From Vibrio sp. LaRot3 (GTDB lineage Bacteria; Pseudomonadota; Gammaproteobacteria; Enterobacterales; Vibrionaceae), in assembly GCF_027587025.1 (NCBI RefSeq), contig NZ_JAPPTI010000001.1:1-64000 (forward strand): a stretch of DNA of 64,000 bases. The letters are read 5' to 3'. Below the pieces are notes generated by a model. It did no database searches. It was not told the origin of the DNA and saw only the letters and a list, made by a program, of their open reading frames with translations. Position numbers and translations under genes: made by a program. Shown piece after piece: positions 9,518-17,452 of this stretch; positions within the stretch are counted from its first letter, which is position 1, and every line of letters starts with the position of its first letter.

Positions 9518-9548
9518 TTGACATTTTTCACTGACAAAATGCTAACAT
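9518..9548 (+). promoter_or_regulatory. Candidate promoter of pepB
   Basis: A perfect -35 TTGACA (9518-9523) lies just behind the isc terminator. The best -10 is the extended element TGCTAACAT (TAACAT 9543-9548), but the spacer is 19 bases, longer than ideal. It is 110 bases upstream of the pepB ATG. Confidence 0.45.
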
Positions 9549-9659
9549 CAAGCAATATGCTTAAGTGGTCGAAATACTTCTAAAATCGCATTTTAAAGAT
9601 TACTTGAGTATATAAAACAAAAGGCGTAGGCAGCGCCATGATTCAGACAAGGAGAAACC

Positions 9660-10946
9660 ATGTCTACACAGATGTCGGTATTTTTAAGCCAAGATGCAGC
9701 GGCTCCTCAATGGGGTGACAAAGCGATTCTTTCATTTGCTGAGCAAGGCGCGACGATTCACCTAGGTGAAGGTCACGATCTTGGTGCTATTCAGCGAGCT
9801 GCTCGAAAGCTAGATGCGCAAGGTATTACGCAAATCTCATTACAAGGTGACAGCTGGGATCTAGAAAGTGTTTGGGCTTTCCACCAAGGCTACCGCGGCC
9901 CTAAAAAGCAAAACCAACTTGAGTGGGTAGCGCTAGAAGAAGCTGCGCAAACAGAACTGGAAGCTCGCATTAAAGCAACGGATTTCACGCGCGATATCAT
10001 CAACAAAACCGCTGAAGAAGTCGCACCGCGCCAATTGGCGACAATGGCCGCTGAGTTTATTAAGTCTGTTGCGCCTCAAGGTACTGTGACGGCTAAGATC
10101 GTTAAAGACAAAGATTTGCTAACCGAAGGTTGGGAAGGTATCTACGCGGTAGGCCGTGGCTCTGAACGCACTTCTGCAATGCTGCAATTAGACTTTAACC
10201 CTACTGGTGATGAAAATGCACCGGTTTATGCGTGTCTAGTGGGTAAAGGTATCACTTTTGACTCTGGCGGTTACAGTCTAAAACCATCAAACTTCATGAC
10301 TGCGATGAAAGCAGATATGGGCGGCGCAGGTACGATTACTGGTGGCCTAGGTCTGGCAATTCTTCGTGGCCTTAATAAGCGTGTTAAGCTAATCCTTTGC
10401 TGTGCAGAGAACATGATTTCTGGTCGAGCGCTGAAGCTTGGCGACATCATCACTTACAAAAATGGTAAGACAGTTGAAATCATGAATACTGACGCTGAAG
10501 GCCGTTTGGTACTGGCGGATGGTCTTATCTACGCAAGTGAGCAAAAGCCTGAGCTTATCATTGACTGTGCGACACTAACCGGTGCGGCGAAAAACGCACT
10601 AGGTAACGATTACCATGCATTAATGAGCTTTGATGAAGAGCTATCTCATCAAGCGCTGACTTCTGCTCGTGAAGAGAAAGAAGGTTTATGGCCACTACCA
10701 TTAGCCGATTTCCATCGTGGTATGTTGCCATCGAACTTTGCTGATCTGTCTAACATCGGCAGCGGTGATTACTCTCCTGGCGCAAGTACGGCAGCTGCAT
10801 TCCTTTCTTACTTCGTTGAAGATTACAAGAAAGGTTGGTTGCACTTTGACTGCGCTGGTACTTACCGTAAGTCACCATCAGACAAATGGGCAGCAGGTGC
10901 GACTGGTATGGGCGTACGTACCCTAGCTCGCATTTTGACGCAATAA
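9660..10946 (+). CDS. pepB: Aminopeptidase B (M17 leucyl aminopeptidase family)
   Basis: Cytosolic, two-metal M17 aminopeptidase of 428 residues (E. coli PepB 427) that removes N-terminal residues from peptides. Family signatures are [25 protein letters not shown] and the diagnostic [13 protein letters not shown]. Its place between iscX and ndk is conserved with E. coli, which supports PepB rather than PepA. An AAGGAG ribosome binding site precedes the ATG. There is a long leader from the candidate promoter at 9518. Confidence 0.96.
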   Translation: MSTQMSVFLSQDAAAPQWGDKAILSFAEQGATIHLGEGHDLGAIQRAARKLDAQGITQISLQGDSWDLESVWAFHQGYRGPKKQNQLEWVALEEAAQTELEARIKATDFTRDIINKTAEEVAPRQLATMAAEFIKSVAPQGTVTAKIVKDKDLLTEGWEGIYAVGRGSERTSAMLQLDFNPTGDENAPVYACLVGKGITFDSGGYSLKPSNFMTAMKADMGGAGTITGGLGLAILRGLNKRVKLILCCAENMISGRALKLGDIITYKNGKTVEIMNTDAEGRLVLADGLIYASEQKPELIIDCATLTGAAKNALGNDYHALMSFDEELSHQALTSAREEKEGLWPLPLADFHRGMLPSNFADLSNIGSGDYSPGASTAAAFLSYFVEDYKKGWLHFDCAGTYRKSPSDKWAAGATGMGVRTLARILTQ

Positions 10947-11017
10947 ACAGAACAACAGAATGAGCAGCGTTTAGACTGCAATTAAGATAAATATTAAGAG
11001 AAGTAGAAGGAAACCTT

Positions 11018-11443
11018 ATGGCTCTAGAGAGAACATTTTCCATTGTTAAGCCTGACGCGGTAAAGCGTAACTTGATTGGTGAAATATACAATCGCATTGA
11101 AAAAGCAGGTTTGAGTGTAGTGGCGGCTAAAATGGTTCATCTAACCGATGAACAAGCGAGTGGCTTTTACGCTGAACATGAAGGTAAAGAGTTCTTCCCA
11201 TCACTCAAGGAGTTTATGACTTCTGGTCCGATCATGGTGCAAGTGTTGGAAGGTGAAGATGCGATTTGTCGCTACCGTGAACTGATGGGTAAGACTAACC
11301 CAGAAGAAGCGGCATGCGGTACGATTCGTTCTGACTACGCATTAAGCATGCGTCATAACTCAGTGCATGGCTCAGACAGCCCTGCATCGGCGGAACGTGA
11401 AATTGCTTTCTTCTTCCCTGAGTCTGAGATTTGTCCTCGATAA
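11018..11443 (+). CDS. ndk: Nucleoside diphosphate kinase
   Basis: Transfers the gamma phosphate of ATP to other nucleoside diphosphates through a phosphohistidine. The 141-residue protein has the active-site His117 in [10 protein letters not shown] and the substrate-binding start [18 protein letters not shown]. It lies 71 bases after pepB without an intervening terminator, so partial cotranscription is possible. A strong terminator follows. Confidence 0.99.
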   Translation: MALERTFSIVKPDAVKRNLIGEIYNRIEKAGLSVVAAKMVHLTDEQASGFYAEHEGKEFFPSLKEFMTSGPIMVQVLEGEDAICRYRELMGKTNPEEAACGTIRSDYALSMRHNSVHGSDSPASAEREIAFFFPESEICPR

Positions 11444-11456
11444 CTCTCGTTAAAAT

Positions 11457-11484
11457 AAAAGAGCCTCACTTGTGAGGCTCTTTT
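11457..11484. terminator. Bidirectional terminator between ndk and the cysteine desulfurase gene
   Basis: GAGCCTCAC / GTGAGGCTC forms a tight stem with A residues before and T residues after it. It serves ndk on the plus strand and the convergent csdA-like gene on the minus strand. Confidence 0.9.
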
Positions 11485-11511
11485 TGTATCTGAAGCTTTA
11501 AAGGCCTTAAT

Positions 11512-12723
11512 CTAAAGCATATCTAGGGCTTTCTCTATCGCAGAGATAACTCGCTCAACATCTTGCTGATTATTATAGATAGCGTAAGAGATGCGAATCG
11601 TGCCTTTGATATTAAGGGCATCCATTAGTGGGTGAGCGCAATGATGGCCAGCTCGTACAGCGATTCCCTGTTGATCGAGTAGGGTTGCGACATCTTGATG
11701 ATGAACACCATCAACGGTAAATGACAGTACCGAAGCATGAGGTTGGTAGCCGACTACTTTAATCTCAGGATATTGGCTTAGTGCTTGATAGGTTTGGGTC
11801 ACTAGATTGTGAATATGGCTTTCGATTTGCTGCTGCTCAAATGCTTGATACCACTCTATTGCCTTAGCAAGTGCGATTGCACCAGCAACATTTGGTGTAC
11901 CCGCTTCAAATTTACCCGGTAGTTCACTATAGGTTGTGCCTGAGAAGGAGACCTTTTCAACCATTTTCCCGCCGCCGTGCCATGGAGGCATAGCTTCTAG
12001 GAGGGCTAGCTTGCCATACAGTACGCCAATGCCCGCTGGAGCGAAAATTTTATGGCCGGAAAATACCAAGAAGTCAGCATTAAGCGTTTGCACGTCGATA
12101 GCTTCATGCACGATGCCTTGCGCAGCATCGATGATGACGACCGCCTGCTGAGCATGGGCTATTTCGATGGCTTGCTCAATTGGTTGGCGGGTGCCAGTGA
12201 CATTAGTGGTATGAGCAAGCGCGACAATCTTACAACGCTCGGTACATAGCTGGCGAAAAGCGTCCATATCTAACTGGCAATCAGCCGTCATCGGGATTTT
12301 CACCACTTTAGCACCGGTCTGCTCTGCGACGATCTGCCAAGGTACGATATTGGCGTGATGTTCCATCTCACCAATTAAAATTTCATCGCCCGCTTGTAGT
12401 GTTTTTCGAGCGTAGGTTTGAGCAATCAGATTTATAGCTTCGGTAGCGCCACGAGTCCAAATGATCTCTTTATCGCTTGCAGCGTTAATAAACTTAGCTA
12501 TATCCGAGCGAGCTGCTTCGAACTGGCTGGTGGCATGAGCGGTTAAGCTATGGCTACCACGATGAACATTGGCATTTTGGGCACTGTAATATTGGCTGAT
12601 CGCATCGATCACCACTTGTGGCTTTTGTGTGGTTGCAGCGCTATCTAAATAAATCAAAGGCTGATTGTTCACGCTTTGCTGCAGTGCTGGAAATTGCGCG
12701 CGAATACCTGCGATATCCAACAT
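11512..12723 (-). CDS. csdA: Class II cysteine desulfurase (CsdA/SufS type)
   Basis: Pyridoxal-phosphate enzyme of 403 residues that releases sulfur or selenium from cysteine or selenocysteine. The PLP lysine is Lys225 in FSGHKIFAPAG and the catalytic cysteine is Cys362 in VRAGHHCAHPL, a class II pattern close to SufS. Other SufS-like signatures are EMEHHANIVPWQ and RFEAGTP-like KFEAGTPN. No sufABCDE or csdE neighbour is present, so CsdA versus SufS cannot be decided here. Its start overlaps the yajL stop by one base (TAATG), suggesting translational coupling in a panE-yajL-csdA operon. Confidence 0.85.
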   Translation of the reverse strand: MLDIAGIRAQFPALQQSVNNQPLIYLDSAATTQKPQVVIDAISQYYSAQNANVHRGSHSLTAHATSQFEAARSDIAKFINAASDKEIIWTRGATEAINLIAQTYARKTLQAGDEILIGEMEHHANIVPWQIVAEQTGAKVVKIPMTADCQLDMDAFRQLCTERCKIVALAHTTNVTGTRQPIEQAIEIAHAQQAVVIIDAAQGIVHEAIDVQTLNADFLVFSGHKIFAPAGIGVLYGKLALLEAMPPWHGGGKMVEKVSFSGTTYSELPGKFEAGTPNVAGAIALAKAIEWYQAFEQQQIESHIHNLVTQTYQALSQYPEIKVVGYQPHASVLSFTVDGVHHQDVATLLDQQGIAVRAGHHCAHPLMDALNIKGTIRISYAIYNNQQDVERVISAIEKALDML

Positions 12724-13322
12724 TAGGCTTCACCCATCTTGTGATATTGCAAAGTAGGGATGGTGACCATTGGTTCTGCGACAGTCCAAGCGTGTTCTTT
12801 ACCTGAAAGGCGAATAATGATTTCCATCGCGAACTCAAGTGCTGTGCCAGGGCCTTGGCTGGTTATCAAGTTATGAGTTACGTCTAGAGTAACGCGCTTA
12901 ACACGCCAGTTTTGTTCGGCAATGTGATCTTGGAAACTTGGATGGCAAGTCATTAACGCATTCGGATAAAGTTTATGGTGAGCAAGAACCAAAGCAGGTG
13001 CTGCGCAAATAGCGGCAACCAGCTTACCTTCATACATTTGCTGGCGAAGGATCTCAATCAGTACTGTGCTATCACGAAAGACTTCAGAACCGCCAACGCC
13101 ACCTGGAAGAATAACCGCATCAAACTCATCATCGGCAACATCAACCAAACGGCAATCAGCGGTAAGGGTTACACCTCGAGAGGCTTTCATGGTTAATTGG
13201 CCAGAGAAGTCAGCGCTAGCAACCACGGCTTCGTATCCTGCACGAACCATCATATCGATGATGGTGACAGCTTCCATTTCTTCGCTACCCGTCGCGATAG
13301 GGATTAGTACTTTTTTACTCAT
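12723..13322 (-). CDS. yajL: DJ-1/PfpI-family protein YajL
   Basis: A 199-residue DJ-1 superfamily protein. The nucleophile Cys106 is in AAICAAPALV and the neighbouring glutamate in GSEEMEAVT. E. coli YajL (formerly ThiJ) is linked to protection of proteins from oxidative and carbonyl stress; the precise chemistry is debated. It starts 5 bases after panE, with no clear ribosome binding site, and overlaps the desulfurase start by one base. The old name thiJ implied a thiamine role that is not supported. Confidence 0.92.
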   Translation of the reverse strand: MSKKVLIPIATGSEEMEAVTIIDMMVRAGYEAVVASADFSGQLTMKASRGVTLTADCRLVDVADDEFDAVILPGGVGGSEVFRDSTVLIEILRQQMYEGKLVAAICAAPALVLAHHKLYPNALMTCHPSFQDHIAEQNWRVKRVTLDVTHNLITSQGPGTALEFAMEIIIRLSGKEHAWTVAEPMVTIPTLQYHKMGEA

Positions 13323-13327
13323 AAGGG

Positions 13328-14209
13328 TTACCAGCTTTGTTCGATTTGTTTAATTGAATTGTAGAGCGATTGATTAAAGGAAACATCAATTTGATGATGC
13401 TGTGCTCTAGCAATTAAGTATCCAGTAATGAAATCTATCTCACTCATTCTCTGATGCGCAATGTCCTGCTGCATGGAAGAGTAGTTAGCGCTAGTGGCTT
13501 CAATAACATGTTGGACAGTGTTGGTTAGTGTCTGTTTGTTTACTTCTATGGCTTCAGCTTTCATTACCTCAACCACTTCAGCAATGATGTTTTGCAGTTC
13601 ATGTTTATATGTCGGTTGAGCTAACTCGCCATTATTGATGTTGTTGATGGCTGTAAGAGGGTTAATCGCGCAGTTGATAGCGAGTTTGTTCCACAATGCT
13701 TGTTGGATATTGCTATGCCATTCGACCGTTGCCAGCGCATTGTTGAGTACATCAACGATAAACTCACATTGTTGACCCAATGAGTTCGCTGCGCCAATTT
13801 GTGTGTTGCCTTCACCTGTATGGAGCACTTGTTGCGGGGTTGGCCGATACGCTCCATGAGTGGTTGTCGCAAGCAGTAACGGGTTGTTAGGCAGTAATGC
13901 TGATACTTGGTCTGCGGTGCCCATGCCATTGTGCATTAGAACGATAATGGCATCGGAATGGATGTGTTCGACTAAACCTTGTAGAGCAGAAACGACAAAT
14001 GGCGCTTTTAAAGTCACTAAAACTACATCGCTATCATTGAGGGATTGGCAATGATTATTTGGCAATGTTACGGGTGGATTGCTGTCGCACTGAATAGTGA
14101 GCTGATTATCGGTTTGACGACTCCACAAGTTTACTTTGTGGCCCGCTTGGTAAAGATGAGTTGCCCAAAGTGAACCAATTGCACCAGGGCCAACGATGGC
14201 AAAATTCAT
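13328..14209 (-). CDS. panE: 2-dehydropantoate 2-reductase
   Basis: NADPH-dependent ketopantoate reductase of the pantothenate and coenzyme A pathway. The 293-residue protein begins with a Rossmann fold, MNFAIVGPGAIGSLWATHL. The catalytic lysine region NKLAINCAINPLTA and the substrate-binding C-terminal helices are conserved. It is the first gene of a likely panE-yajL-csdA operon on the minus strand. No strong ribosome binding site is visible. Confidence 0.95.
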   Translation of the reverse strand: MNFAIVGPGAIGSLWATHLYQAGHKVNLWSRQTDNQLTIQCDSNPPVTLPNNHCQSLNDSDVVLVTLKAPFVVSALQGLVEHIHSDAIIVLMHNGMGTADQVSALLPNNPLLLATTTHGAYRPTPQQVLHTGEGNTQIGAANSLGQQCEFIVDVLNNALATVEWHSNIQQALWNKLAINCAINPLTAINNINNGELAQPTYKHELQNIIAEVVEVMKAEAIEVNKQTLTNTVQHVIEATSANYSSMQQDIAHQRMSEIDFITGYLIARAQHHQIDVSFNQSLYNSIKQIEQSW

Positions 14210-14271
14210 GGTATGAAATCAAATTGAGACGAATGCCAAGAGGATAATGTCATACCAGAGGAAAGCAAATA

Positions 14272-14297
14272 AAAATGGCACCTTTCGGTGCCATTTT
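14272..14297 (-). terminator. Terminator of ompK
   Basis: AAAATGGCACC / GGTGCCATTTT with a 4-base loop. On the minus strand it ends in TTTTTATT about 20 bases after the ompK stop codon. Confidence 0.9.
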
Positions 14298-14317
14298 AGG
14301 GGGAACTGTCAAGTCTA

Positions 14318-15190
14318 TTAGAACTTGTAAGTTGCTGCGATGTAGTGCGCTACGCCAGAAGTCTTGCCAGCAATACCACCATCAGCTAGGCCGTATACAT
14401 CGCTGTAAAGTTTCAGACCGTAACCAAGAGCAAATTGGTCATTGTGCCAGTAAATACCGTTGTACATTGCACCGCCGTTTGAAGAGTTCAGTGGAGTACC
14501 TGCAATGTCAGTCTTCTCGATACCAAATTCGTAATCTAGGTAACCTTGGTATGTGATGAACGAACCGTTTTCAAAGAAGTAGAAAGGCTTAAACCAGTTT
14601 AATGATACTTGGTAACCATTAAAGTCTTTAGCGTTCATGTCATATTTTGCATACGCATTAACACCAACTTTACCGAACCATGGAACCATTACATCTGAAC
14701 CAATACCAGTGTAGATGTTGTATGTTGGCTTGTCTGCTTTACGGATATTACCGTCGCCATCAACCATCGGCTGGCCGTTGCTGTCTAAGTAAGTGTACTC
14801 ACCACCACCGTTGATCACGATTTGGTTTGCAAAGTACAGTTCTTGAACTGGACCGAACGATAGGTCTTTACCCGTTAGGCCATCTAGAGACATGCGAGGG
14901 TTAATTTTTGCGAAGATACGGTCAGAACCGCTCTTATCACTACCATCGCTGTTTAATACGTTGAAGAAATCGATGTAGCCGTAAAGATCAAAAATACCCG
15001 AACGACCGCCAAATTCCATTTCAATGTAGTCGTGAGATGATTCGCCAGGAAGCTCATCAAATGCACCCATGATGTTAAATTGGAACCATTTGTAGTCATT
15101 TTTGTGAGTATCGCCATCTGTATAGTCAGCAGCCATCGCAGGTGCAGACATTGCAGCTACAACACCAAGAGCTAAAAGTGATTTACGCAT
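14318..15190 (-). CDS. ompK: OmpK, Tsx-family nucleoside-specific outer membrane channel
   Basis: A 290-residue outer membrane beta-barrel with a 20-residue signal peptide (MRKSLLALGV...AMA) and a C-terminal phenylalanine (AATYKF) typical of barrels. It begins ADYTDGDTHKNDYKWFQFN and is rich in Tyr, Trp, Gly and Asp. OmpK of Vibrio belongs to the Tsx channel family for nucleosides and is known as the receptor of vibriophage KVP40. A PurR-type palindrome and a CRP-like sequence lie upstream, consistent with nucleoside control. The gene has its own terminator. Confidence 0.93.
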   Translation of the reverse strand: MRKSLLALGVVAAMSAPAMAADYTDGDTHKNDYKWFQFNIMGAFDELPGESSHDYIEMEFGGRSGIFDLYGYIDFFNVLNSDGSDKSGSDRIFAKINPRMSLDGLTGKDLSFGPVQELYFANQIVINGGGEYTYLDSNGQPMVDGDGNIRKADKPTYNIYTGIGSDVMVPWFGKVGVNAYAKYDMNAKDFNGYQVSLNWFKPFYFFENGSFITYQGYLDYEFGIEKTDIAGTPLNSSNGGAMYNGIYWHNDQFALGYGLKLYSDVYGLADGGIAGKTSGVAHYIAATYKF

Positions 15191-15329
15191 AAGTGGAACT
15201 CTCTAGTTGGTATGAAAAAGGTTGTTTATTTACTGTTTGCACTTGCTAGGTCGTGCTTGTTTCTGATCGGAGTAATATCGATATATTTCGCAAATAAAAG
15301 TGTCGTGTTATGAAAAGTTCATATTATTT

Positions 15330-15345
15330 AGAGATGCGGGTCACA
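15330..15345. promoter_or_regulatory. CRP-like site upstream of ompK
   Basis: AGAGATGCGGGTCACA matches the CRP pattern TGTGA-N6-TCACA at 8 of 10 defined bases, with one perfect half. It lies 140 bases upstream of the ompK ATG. CRP (and CytR) control is known for tsx in E. coli, but this site is only a candidate. Confidence 0.3.
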
Positions 15346-15416
15346 CTTAATGACAAAATACTTACTAAGAATATCTGTTTCACCAATTTGCACGAAAAAT
15401 GAAACAGAAATCGATT

Positions 15417-15432
15417 ACGCAAGCGCTTGCGT
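15417..15432. promoter_or_regulatory. PurR-type palindrome
   Basis: ACGCAAGCGCTTGCGT is a perfect 16-base palindrome that fits the PurR consensus ANGCAANCGNTTNCNT at every defined position. It lies 227 bases upstream of ompK (minus) and 114 bases upstream of the LON-domain gene (plus). A T tract follows, so a terminator-like RNA hairpin is an alternative reading. The rest of the 15191-15530 intergenic region is AT-rich and shows no other clear signal. Confidence 0.55.
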
Positions 15433-15530
15433 GTTTTTTTATGTCGATCTCCTAATCAACACAAAAAGTGAATGATCGTAGAGAGGATTGGTTTCGTAAA
15501 GAAAGGAAACAGCAATTACGGGAGTCAAAC

Positions 15531-16103
15531 ATGGACGACATTATGCTATTTCCTCTCAGTTCCGTGGTGCTTCCTGAAGGCAAAATGAGGCTGAGGATTT
15601 TCGAACCTCGCTATAAGCGATTGGTGACACAAGCGCTCAAGCAAGATGGTACTTTTGGTATCTGTTTGCTCGAAAAGCAAAAGCAGTCGGGTGCCAGCGG
15701 ATTATCTCGGATTGGTTCTCAAGTTAGAATCGTCGATTTTGAAACGTTAGAAGATGGTTTGCTCGGGATTACCGTGGTCGGTGAAAAGCGATTCAGTGTT
15801 CAATCAGTTCGAATTGAGTACGATGGTTTACGTATCGCCCAAATCGCTTGGCTCCCAAGTTGGCAAATGCAAGATTTATCCTCTGAGCAGCAATATCTCG
15901 CACTACAATTACAGAGAGTGTATATAAAGTTTCCTCAAATAAAGACGCTTTATGACCAATGCTTTTTTGAGGATGCTAGTTGGGTTTCTCAGCGATGGCT
16001 TGAGCTATTACCTTTGCCCAAGCAACAGTTCGACTATTTGGCAAGGCAGAGTGACTGCCAAGAGGCGCTGAGATTTTTAACCACAGCGATAGAACCAGAG
16101 TGA
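15531..16103 (+). CDS. LON substrate-binding-domain protein of unknown function
   Basis: A 190-residue protein that is only the N-terminal (LON_substr_bdg) domain found in Lon protease, without ATPase or protease parts. The start MDDIMLFPLSSVVLPEG and RIFEPRYKRLV are typical. I chose ATG 15531 because GGGAG lies 8 bases before it; the in-frame ATG at 15468 lacks a ribosome binding site. Such free-standing domains are widespread but without firm function. It lies 47 bases before an ECF sigma gene and may belong to that unit. Confidence 0.8.
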   Translation: MDDIMLFPLSSVVLPEGKMRLRIFEPRYKRLVTQALKQDGTFGICLLEKQKQSGASGLSRIGSQVRIVDFETLEDGLLGITVVGEKRFSVQSVRIEYDGLRIAQIAWLPSWQMQDLSSEQQYLALQLQRVYIKFPQIKTLYDQCFFEDASWVSQRWLELLPLPKQQFDYLARQSDCQEALRFLTTAIEPE

Positions 16104-16150
16104 TCGATTGATGACAACTTTCGTACGAATGAGTTATCGGATCTGCAAGG

Positions 16151-16744
16151 ATGTTCAAAATGACGTTTCAACAAACCAGTACATTTGGCCGAGAAGACTG
16201 GTCGCGATGTATGGACAAGGTGAAAGCACAAGACCGACAGGCCTTTGCGTTAGTATTTAGTCACTTTTCTCCTCGTTTAAAGCAATTTGCTTTAAAGCAT
16301 GTTGGGAATGAGCAAGTAGCGTTGGAGATCGTGCAAGACACTTTAGCCACGGTGTGGCAAAAAAGCGCGTTATTTAATGGAGCGAAAAGTTCTCTGTCTA
16401 CGTGGATCTATACAATAGCCAGAAACCTTTGTTTTGATCTTCTGAGAAAACAGAAAGGTAGAGACGCATATTTACTCTCGGAGGATATTTGGCCGAGCGA
16501 TTTTTTGCCTCCCGACTTAGTTGATCATTACGCGCCCGAGCATGAGATGCTCAAAGAGCAGGTCGTAAAGTTTTTAGACATTTTGCCTGATGCTCAAAAG
16601 AAAGTGGTGCAAGCAGTCTACTTAGAAGAGTTGCCACATCAACAGGTAGCAGACATGTTTGATATTCCACTAGGCACGGTGAAGTCTCGCTTGAGACTGG
16701 CTGTTGAACGTTTAAGACACACTATCGAAGCGGAGCAATTATGA
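16151..16744 (+). CDS. ECF-type RNA polymerase sigma factor, RpoE/ChrR group
   Basis: A 197-residue extracytoplasmic-function sigma factor. Region 2 contains LEIVQDTLATVWQKSALF and TWIYTIARNLCFDLLR (DNA melting and core binding). Region 4 contains VVQAVYLEELPHQQVADMF followed by a helix-turn-helix with GTVKSRLR. It overlaps the ChrR-like anti-sigma gene by ATGA, so they are translationally coupled. In Rhodobacter the equivalent pair governs the singlet-oxygen response; that role here is inferred. TGATCG at 16101-16106 resembles the -35 of such sigma factors, weakly suggesting autoregulation. Confidence 0.88.
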   Translation: MFKMTFQQTSTFGREDWSRCMDKVKAQDRQAFALVFSHFSPRLKQFALKHVGNEQVALEIVQDTLATVWQKSALFNGAKSSLSTWIYTIARNLCFDLLRKQKGRDAYLLSEDIWPSDFLPPDLVDHYAPEHEMLKEQVVKFLDILPDAQKKVVQAVYLEELPHQQVADMFDIPLGTVKSRLRLAVERLRHTIEAEQL

Positions 16745-17400
16745 GTTACCAACCAAAGCAAGAAATGCTGCAAGCTTACGTTGCGGGTGAGCTCGATGCA
16801 GCAAACAGTTTCGCCATTGCCGCGCATTTGGAGTTGTCCAGTTCTAGTCGTGAACATGTGATGCATCTAGAGCGTTTGGCAGGGCTTGATTTGCAAAACC
16901 AAATCGTTGAGCAAGATTTTGATTTTGGCGATATGTTCGATCAGATTGTTGCTCTTGATCCTCAGCAGGACATCACTGTTAAAGAGCCTAAGTCAGCATC
17001 GGTTGAAGTCAATGGCAGGACATTTCAGCTTCCACGGTCGATGAGCCGTATCGCTTCCCAGATTGGTGATTGGCGCAGTTACGGCGGAAAAGTGTTTAGC
17101 GCTAATATCGATTTAGGCGAAGAGGCGAAGGTGAATCTACTTTATATTGCTGAAGACGTTTCTATTCCTCAACACACTCACAAAGGGCTTGAAACAACCT
17201 TAGTTCTTCATGGTAATTTTAGTGATGAAGAAGGCGAGTACCACCAAGGCGATTTTGTGGTGAAAGATGCCTCTGACAAGCATAGCCCGCAGACCAGTAT
17301 GGACGATTGTCTATGTCTAACAGTTTTAACTGAACCAATGCTGTTCACCCAAGGCGTAGCGAGACTGTTTAATATGTTTGGCAAAGGGATGTATCCTTAA
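16741..17400 (+). CDS. chrR: ChrR-like cupin anti-sigma factor with altered zinc-binding motif
   Basis: A 219-residue protein with an N-terminal anti-sigma domain (1-90) and a C-terminal cupin (100-200), the layout of ChrR, the zinc-dependent inhibitor of RpoE in Rhodobacter. The cupin ligands are intact: His145 and His147 in PQHTHKG, Glu151, and His181; Cys190 and Cys192 in DDCLCL also match ChrR. In the anti-sigma domain the expected HxxxCxxC is His29 followed by Ser33 and Ser36, so both zinc cysteines are replaced, and the first histidine is missing too. It overlaps the sigma gene by 4 bases. Confidence 0.85.
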   Translation: MSYQPKQEMLQAYVAGELDAANSFAIAAHLELSSSSREHVMHLERLAGLDLQNQIVEQDFDFGDMFDQIVALDPQQDITVKEPKSASVEVNGRTFQLPRSMSRIASQIGDWRSYGGKVFSANIDLGEEAKVNLLYIAEDVSIPQHTHKGLETTLVLHGNFSDEEGEYHQGDFVVKDASDKHSPQTSMDDCLCLTVLTEPMLFTQGVARLFNMFGKGMYP

Positions 17401-17422
17401 AGCCATGTTCTCCAAATAAACG

Positions 17423-17449
17423 AAAGGGTCGCTTTTGCGACCCTTTTTA
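17423..17449. terminator. Bidirectional terminator between chrR and ampG
   Basis: AAAGGGTCGC / GCGACCCTTT with a TTTT loop, followed by T residues on the plus strand and preceded by A residues for the minus strand. It serves both convergent genes. Confidence 0.9.
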
Positions 17450-17452
17450 CGG

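Noticed and set aside
15417-15440. Rho-independent terminator at the palindrome with T tract
   Set aside because: No gene ends upstream on the plus strand within reach; ompK is divergent, so an operator is the better reading, although an RNA hairpin is not excluded.
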